In this document: one piece after another, positions 59,587 through 64,000 of the stretch | How the letters are laid out: every line of letters starts with the position of its first letter | Numbering within the stretch: the stretch's first letter is position 1 | DNA from: an uncultured Bacteroidaceae bacterium | GTDB taxonomy: Bacteria; Bacteroidota; Bacteroidia; Bacteroidales; Bacteroidaceae | Assembly: GCA_944320955.1 (NCBI GenBank) | Contig: CALUJL010000006.1 | Coordinates: forward strand, 28,279-92,278 | Direction of reading: 5' to 3' | DNA: 64,000 nucleotides | Made by a program: the position numbers and the translations under genes | The notes under the pieces: generated by a model | What the model was told of the DNA's origin: nothing | The model's database searches: none | Seen by the model: only the letters and a program-made list of their open reading frames with translations

Positions 59587-60270
59587 TCAGCGCTTGCGCC
59601 CGAAGTCGGCCGGGATCTCGCCCCAGGCCTCCGTGTCCCACTTCAGCACCCTCGTCTTGTAGTCGTGCGTGCGCAGCCACTCCTCCGCCCGCTCGATCAG
59701 GCAGAAGAGCTGCTCGGTGCGCCCGGTGCGCGGCAGCGTGGTCCGGCACTTCTTCTGCCGCACCCAGCTGAGCGCCGTGCGGCTGTCGGAATAGACCGGC
59801 ATCGCCAGCCCCAGCCGCTCCAGCAGGGAGAGGGCATGGACGATGGCCAGGAACTCGCCGATGTTGTTCGTCCCCCAGACGGGGCCGTAGTGGAACTTCT
59901 CTTTCCCGTCGCCCAGGTAGACCCCGCGGTACTCCATCTGCCCGGGATTGCCGCTGCAGGCCGCGTCCACCGCCAGGGCTTCCGCCGCGATGCGCGGCGC
60001 GGCCGGCGCGGGGGCTTGGGCTTTTTCCGCAGAGCGCTGCCGCTTTTTCCCGGAAGTGGCAGCACTTTTTCCCGGAAGTGCCTGCGCTTTTTCCCGGAGC
60101 GGAGGGCCGGCCTCGTAGGCCTCTTCCGCCTCGCGGCGCGAGGCATAGGACTTGTAGAGGGCGCCCTTGTAGCCCTTCACCTGGAGCTGGCAGTCGGTCC
60201 ACGATTCATACACGCCGGGCTCCACGCCCGACCATACTACATAAAACTTCGGCTTCTGTGTTTTTGGCAT
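59587..60270 (-). CDS. rnhA: Ribonuclease H with viroplasmin domain and repeat-derived linker
   Basis: Cuts RNA in RNA:DNA hybrids. 227 residues from the ATG at 60270 (MPKTQKPKFYVVWSGVEPGV). The N-terminal viroplasmin (caulimovirus VI) domain runs to about residue 55 (WTDCQLQVKGYKGALYKSYA), the RNase H domain from about 95 (LAVDAACSGNPGQMEYRG with the first catalytic Asp, NNIGEFLAIVHALSLLE with the Glu, VYSDSRTALSWVRQKK with the second Asp). The linker between them (about 56-92) is encoded by three 22-bp palindromic units. TACCTTTG at 60287-60280 with CAA at 60309-60311 is the promoter. Confidence 0.92.
   Translation of the reverse strand: MPKTQKPKFYVVWSGVEPGVYESWTDCQLQVKGYKGALYKSYASRREAEEAYEAGPPLREKAQALPGKSAATSGKKRQRSAEKAQAPAPAAPRIAAEALAVDAACSGNPGQMEYRGVYLGDGKEKFHYGPVWGTNNIGEFLAIVHALSLLERLGLAMPVYSDSRTALSWVRQKKCRTTLPRTGRTEQLFCLIERAEEWLRTHDYKTRVLKWDTEAWGEIPADFGRKR
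60014..60102 (-). repeat. Palindromic units inside the RNase H gene
   Basis: Three units with an exact 22-base period (CTTTTTCCCGG starts at 60065 and 60087, a variant at 60043) plus a partial fourth. Three units make 66 bases, so the reading frame is kept; each unit is read in a different frame (EK, GKS, GKK). Confidence 0.92.
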
Positions 60271-60279
60271 AAGTGGCGG

Positions 60280-60311
60280 CAAAGGTAGGAAAGTTCCCCC
60301 GCAAATCCCAA
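60280..60311 (-). promoter_or_regulatory. RNase H gene promoter
   Basis: TTG (60311-60309), 21-base spacer, TACCTTTG (60287-60280) on the minus strand, 10 bases before the start codon: a very short leader. Confidence 0.72.
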
Positions 60312-60383
60312 AAAAATCCCTACCTTTGCAGCCCGAAACCGCTTCGCCCTCAGAGGGAGAGAGGCAGCAAACCATCCCGACCC

Positions 60384-60578
60384 ATGAGCATAGAGAAAGC
60401 CATAACGGAAGGCATCGTCTTCAAGAAACAGCCTGCTCCCGCCCCCACCGGCGGGGGAAAAGTAAAGACCAAGGCCCGCAAGACCTCCTACATCAAGGGC
60501 ACGCACGGCTCCGGAGCGGCCAAAATGAAAGCCCGCTACCGCCAGGCACGGGCCAACCGCCACAAGGACAAAGCATGA
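60384..60578 (+). CDS. Small basic protein overlapping aroK
   Basis: 64 residues, strongly basic C-terminal half (KVKTKARKTSYIKGTHGSGA, MKARYRQARANRHKDKA), N-terminal MSIEKAITEGIVFKK. The composition suggests RNA or ribosome association. It does not match the short ribosomal protein THX pattern as I know it. A TACCTTTG box at 60321-60328 lies upstream. Its TGA overlaps the aroK ATG (ATGA), so the two are translated together, which supports its being a true gene. Function unknown. Confidence 0.68.
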   Translation: MSIEKAITEGIVFKKQPAPAPTGGGKVKTKARKTSYIKGTHGSGAAKMKARYRQARANRHKDKA

Positions 60579-61102
60579 CACGCATCTTCCTCATCGGATA
60601 CATGGGCGCCGGCAAGACAACCCTCGGCCGTGCCCTGGCCCGCGAGCTGGGCCTGGAATTCATAGACCTCGACTTCTTCATCGAGCAGCGCTACCATCAC
60701 TCCGTCAGCGGGCTCTTCGCCCTCCACGGCGAGGAGGGCTTCCGCCGCATCGAGCAGCAGATGCTCCACGAAGTGGGGGAGTTCGAAGACGTCATCGTGG
60801 CCTGCGGCGGCGGGACGCCCTGCTTCTTCGACAACATGGACTACATGAACCTCCAGGGCGAGACCGTCTTTCTCCAGGTCCCCATAGAAGTCCTCTTCCG
60901 CCGCCTGGCCCATCACCGCTCCAAGCGCCCCGTCCTGGCCGACAAGACGGACGAGGAACTGCGCGGCTTCATAGCCCGTTCGCTCGAAGGGCGCATGCCC
61001 TTCTACTCCCGGGCGCGGCACACCTTTCCCGCCGCACGTCTCGAAAGCCATACGGAGATAGCCGAGAGCGTGGCCCTCTTCCGCCGCCAGCTCGGCCTGT
61101 AG
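60575..61102 (+). CDS. aroK: Shikimate kinase
   Basis: Phosphorylates shikimate with ATP in aromatic amino acid synthesis. 175 residues, normal length. Walker A: GYMGAGKTTLG at 8-18; shikimate-binding DLDFFIEQR near 32 and GEEGFRRIEQQML near 55; the GGG of ACGGGTPCFF near residue 79; the lid region HHRSKRPVLAD near 116. Start ATG overlaps the stop of the small basic protein gene. Cytoplasmic. The other shikimate genes are not in this window. Confidence 0.95.
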   Translation: MTRIFLIGYMGAGKTTLGRALARELGLEFIDLDFFIEQRYHHSVSGLFALHGEEGFRRIEQQMLHEVGEFEDVIVACGGGTPCFFDNMDYMNLQGETVFLQVPIEVLFRRLAHHRSKRPVLADKTDEELRGFIARSLEGRMPFYSRARHTFPAARLESHTEIAESVALFRRQLGL

Positions 61103-61179
61103 GCAGCGCGCCGATGGCCGGGCGCAGTACCCGGAAGGGTAAAAATGCCCGTCTTTAGTGATTTTTAAGCAGGAAGAAT

Positions 61180-61210
61180 TGCTGCTTCCGGCTACCCCCC
61201 CCTATATTTG
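61180..61210 (+). promoter_or_regulatory. Promoter with a C7 run in its spacer
   Basis: TTG (61180-61182), 20 bases, TATATTTG (61203-61210). Seven C at 61196-61202 form the end of the spacer directly against the -7 box, so slippage would change the spacing. Confidence 0.78.
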
Positions 61211-61235
61211 AGGCTGAGAACAAACACCTTAGCCC

Positions 61236-62375
61236 ATGAAGAAACAGTACGCCCTGCTCCTTGCCCTCGCTTTGCCCCTGTGCCTGCCGCTGCCGGCGGC
61301 CGCGCAATTCGAGGATATACCCGCCGCGATGGCCGGAGACCTCGGGGGAACCGACCGAGGAGACTACTTCTGGAAACGGGAAGAGCTCGACTTCGGCAAC
61401 GATCCCTATACGGCCGTCTGCCTCAACGGCCGCTATGTCCGCTCCCTGCGCGGCTTCAACCAGGAAATCATGGCAGACTTATACGGCTGCGGCCACAACC
61501 GGGTCAGCCCCCGCGAGGCATGGGCCGAACTTGCCGACAGCACCGCCCGGGTAGCCGGAGAGACGGTTTACTACTTCGGCGGCACACCTTTCAGAGCCGT
61601 GGAGAACCACTCCTGCCCGGAATACCGCCCCGAAGTGCTCACGCTCGCCGGCCTCTGGCGGCAATACGCCCCCGCCCGCACAGACTGGAGGCAGAGCCTT
61701 TTCCTCTTCGACTACGACCTGATGGCCAATGCCCCCGCCTCCTTCTGCTTCGACCGCCACTACATCCGCACCGACACGCTCTCCCTGCACTGGATTTCCT
61801 TCGGCCCCGAAGAGCAGCGCCCCGCCATGCCCCACCTGCTCTTCTGCCTCTACACCCCGAAGCAGGCCCCCGAACGGCACCGCCCCCTGCGGCTGCACGA
61901 TGAAGGAGGCGAGACAGTGTTCCGCTACAACCCCCGCTCCTGCCGGGAGGCCAACAACGACAGCCTCGAAGTCTATCTGGGAAAAGACTGCATCGGCAGC
62001 CTCATGGGCATCGACATCACGCGCATCGCGAAAAGCCCCCGCAGCCACGTCTCCCTCTCCACCGGCCGGGACGGCAAAACCCGCCTGCGCATCAGTTCCC
62101 CCGACTACCGCCCCCGCCTCGTCGGCCTGGAGCAGATGCTCGACCGCTACTACCCCGCCCTCGGCCCCATGCGCCGGAAGCAGCACTACGCCTTCCTCAT
62201 CAACGGCATCCCCGTCAGCGCCCACGCCCGGGAGTTGCGCCTCGACCCCGACTATGTCCACACGGTCCGCATCCACGAGGCAGACGCGCGCCACGTCGTA
62301 GTCTGCCTCTATACCCGCACGCCGGAAGCCGTTTCCTCCGAAACAGGCACACCGCTGCCCCTGCTCATGCAATGA
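61236..62375 (+). CDS. Secreted protein, unassigned
   Basis: 379 residues with a signal peptide (MKKQYALLLALALPLCLPLP, cleavage near AAAQ). The mature protein has no motif I recognise; it contains short alternating strands and turns (YTAVCLNGRYVRSLRGFNQE, HNRVSPREAWAELADSTARV, SLHWISFGPEEQRPAMPHLL) and may be periplasmic or surface-exposed. Transcribed alone between aroK and the convergent DUF1349 gene from a clear promoter at 61180-61210 that contains a C7 run. No stretch suggests a sorting domain or membrane anchor. Confidence 0.75.
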   Translation: MKKQYALLLALALPLCLPLPAAAQFEDIPAAMAGDLGGTDRGDYFWKREELDFGNDPYTAVCLNGRYVRSLRGFNQEIMADLYGCGHNRVSPREAWAELADSTARVAGETVYYFGGTPFRAVENHSCPEYRPEVLTLAGLWRQYAPARTDWRQSLFLFDYDLMANAPASFCFDRHYIRTDTLSLHWISFGPEEQRPAMPHLLFCLYTPKQAPERHRPLRLHDEGGETVFRYNPRSCREANNDSLEVYLGKDCIGSLMGIDITRIAKSPRSHVSLSTGRDGKTRLRISSPDYRPRLVGLEQMLDRYYPALGPMRRKQHYAFLINGIPVSAHARELRLDPDYVHTVRIHEADARHVVVCLYTRTPEAVSSETGTPLPLLMQ

Positions 62376-62476
62376 ATCCGTCCGGGAAGCGCGCCCCGCG
62401 CGCCCCCCGGACGAACTGCTTTCGCCAAGATCTCCATAATGCCTCCCCACTATACAGAGGAGAAAAGCGCGCCCGA

Positions 62477-63076
62477 CTACTCGGTATTTTTCCTCAACCA
62501 CTCCTCTCGGCGCCGGTCGGGCAAGTGGCGGACCTGAAACTCCTCGAAGGTTGCGGAGAAACCCTCGCCGTCCGGACAAGCGGCCATCAGCCCTACTTGC
62601 ACCGGCACATGGTCTTGCAGCCAGGCGTTGCGCATGAGCGTGTACTCTTCATCGTCGAACGAATAAAAAACCTCCACCGCATCCAGCCTGCGCACAGCCT
62701 TGATCCAGACAAAGGGGACGGCCTCGCGCAGCGGAATGACGCTCCAGTCGGAAGTCCGATGCGTGACCACGACACTCAGGTTGAAGCGCCCGTCGACATA
62801 CTCGATGCCGGCCTTCAGATAATTCTCCGCATCAATGCGGATCATCAGTCCGGCTTGGTCGAAACGTGCCCTATATTCGCCCGCCACTTTCACTTTCGCT
62901 TCAAACTCCCCGCCATAAGTGGCATAGTAGAAAGGAGCATCGTCCACCGTAAAACCATAATGCGAAATCCGCCAATAGTCGCTCCGCGGAGTGACGAACA
63001 GCGAGAGGGAACGGCCGCGGATCTGCCATCGTTCGGGTTCGTTGAACCACATCATTTTTTCCAAAGTAGGTGCCAT
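62477..63076 (-). CDS. DUF1349 family protein
   Basis: 199 residues, a single concanavalin-like beta-sandwich domain as in the DUF1349 family (yeast Ree1-related). Features: FYYATYGGEFEAKVKVAG, YRARFDQAGLMIRIDAENYL, KAGIEYVDGRFNLSVVVTHR and WLQDHVPVQVGLMAACP near the end. No signal peptide, so cytoplasmic. It starts 24 bases after the stop of the MFS fragment on the same strand; DUF1349 genes are often found next to sugar transporters, which fits. Role in sugar metabolism not established. Confidence 0.9.
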   Translation of the reverse strand: MAPTLEKMMWFNEPERWQIRGRSLSLFVTPRSDYWRISHYGFTVDDAPFYYATYGGEFEAKVKVAGEYRARFDQAGLMIRIDAENYLKAGIEYVDGRFNLSVVVTHRTSDWSVIPLREAVPFVWIKAVRRLDAVEVFYSFDDEEYTLMRNAWLQDHVPVQVGLMAACPDGEGFSATFEEFQVRHLPDRRREEWLRKNTE

Positions 63077-63100
63077 AATCTTATAAACATACGACGTAAT

Positions 63101-63886
63101 TCACTTGATACGCAAGCCGTAAAGCAACAGATAGGCCGCGCCCGCGAGCATCACCGCCACCGCTCCGGCCTGGGAGCCGAGCCCGTCGCTCGCATAGCCC
63201 ATGGCCAGAGGGAAGAGCGTGCCGCCGAAGAGGCCCATGATCATCAGGCCCGACACCTCGTTCTTCTTCGCCGGCAGATGATTCAGCGCCTGCGAGAAGA
63301 TGACGGAGAAGACGTTTGAATTGGCCAGCCCTACCAGTCCGATGCCGGCGTAGAGCACCGCCGGAGAACCGGCGAAGAGCAAAATGCCCATAGCCACCAC
63401 CATCAGCCCGATACTCGAAAGGAAAAACACCCGCGCCGGAAGCCTGCGCAGCAAAAACGTACCGACAAAGCATCCACCCGTGCGCAGCAGGAAATAGACA
63501 CTCGTGGCCAGCCCCGCCTCTTCCAGCGAGAGGGCCGCCCGCTCCATCAGGAGCTTCGGCGCCGTAGTGTTCGTGCCCACGTCGATGCCCACATGGCAAA
63601 GGATGCCCAGGAAGCAGAGCAAGACGAACGGATCGGAGAGCAGGCTCACGCAATCGCCCACCCCCGACGCCCCCTCGGGGCGCTCCTCCTCGATGCGCGT
63701 TGCGCCGAGCACCAGGAGCGAGAGCAGGCATACGGCCGCATAGATGGGGAACAGGGCGCGCCATCCCAGTCCGAAATCCGGAATCAGCGCCACCGCGCCC
63801 CACGAGGCCAGCAGCGGGGCGAGAAAAGAGGAGATGGCCTTCACAAACTGCCCGAAGGTCAACGCCGAAGCCAGCCGCTCCTGACT
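63101..63886 (-). pseudogene. Sugar MFS transporter (FucP-like), 5'-truncated
   Basis: Only the C-terminal 260 or so residues remain, with the frame beginning at SQERLASALTFGQFVKAISS, a position about 150 residues into a normal family member. Six hydrophobic segments follow, ending YLLLYGLRIK. Upstream on the minus strand there is a stop (63889-63887) and DNA unrelated to the family. A TTG at 63862 could start a partial product, but half a 12-segment transporter is not expected to work. Probably cut by insertion or rearrangement at about 63886. Confidence 0.8.
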
Positions 63887-64000
63887 TCATCACTTTTTTG
63901 CGCCATCATATAGCGCACAATGATAATCAGCGAGTTACGTAAAATTATTGGGTGGTTTGGGTGGCGCAAGCGAAAAACGTGTACCTTTGCACCATGTATG
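63887..64000 (+). other. Foreign DNA joined to the truncated MFS gene; start of an unseen gene
   Basis: AT-rich sequence with a TACCTTTG box near 63981-63988 and an ATG at 63994 running off the window. It replaces the N-terminal half of the MFS gene and is a candidate mobile-element end, but no transposase residues can be read here. Confidence 0.5.

Noticed and set aside
60384..60578. Ribosomal protein THX
   Set aside because: The sequence lacks the short THX pattern that I know; only the basic composition is similar.

Overview
The window reads as a high-GC member of the order Bacteroidales. Promoters match the Bacteroidetes pattern (TTG, about 20 bases, then TAnnTTTG). The gene order argR-GNAT-argG-argC-argD-proC is the one known from Bacteroides-type genomes. 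There is a UpxY-type capsule antiterminator, a PL11 rhamnogalacturonan lyase, and two secreted proteins that end in C-terminal sorting domains of the type IX secretion kind. I cannot name the species from sequence alone.

Layout. 50-1375: a DUF2851 gene. 1541-17445 (all on the minus strand): a capsular polysaccharide locus. It runs from upxY (17445) through a UpxZ-position small protein, two left-handed-beta-helix acetyltransferases, the flippase, a glycosyltransferase, an integral membrane acyltransferase, a Wzy-like polymerase, three more glycosyltransferases, UDP-galactopyranose mutase, a second (frame-broken) acyltransferase, another glycosyltransferase, a GNAT and a polysaccharide deacetylase, to a terminator at 1463-1512. 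The core is visibly AT-richer than its flanks, as expected for an imported capsule cassette. 17446-18533 is a 1.1-kb non-coding stretch holding a possible invertible promoter. 18534-30483: DUF4301, a Rel/SpoT (p)ppGpp enzyme, DUF2461, DUF486, an ECF sigma/anti-sigma/secreted/outer-membrane operon, a two-gene DNA-repair-like pair (radical SAM plus DUF4130), cysS and a thioesterase. 30594-38549: an AraC regulator, a secreted protein, proC and the arginine operon with its repressor, and a tRNA-Lys. 38644-53561: housekeeping genes (serS, nadE), rubrerythrin with a Fur/PerR-like regulator, PL11 lyase, a large secreted phosphoesterase, an MFS exporter, a lipoprotein and a Crp-type regulator. 53578-64000: CotH-like secreted protein, dapB, an Ig-like lipoprotein, DUF3108, RNase H, a small basic protein with aroK, a secreted protein, DUF1349, and the 3' half of an MFS transporter cut off near 63886 by unrelated DNA that runs to the window edge.

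Two themes stand out. First, the capsule locus shows several signs of reversible switching: G/C homopolymers of 8, 9 and 10 in three acyl/acetyltransferase genes (the G8 gene is out of frame and one extra G restores a full-length protein), plus an imperfect inverted repeat flanking a promoter that currently points away from upxY. Second, a family of short (about 22 bp) palindromic units built on GGAAAAAGCG / CGCTTTTCC occurs at about 15 places, mostly between genes and often shaped into terminators, but at two places inside coding sequence: the linker of RNase H and the signal-peptide region of the DUF3108 protein. This resembles the behaviour of palindromic elements that invade genes in other bacteria, and is the best candidate here for something not yet described.
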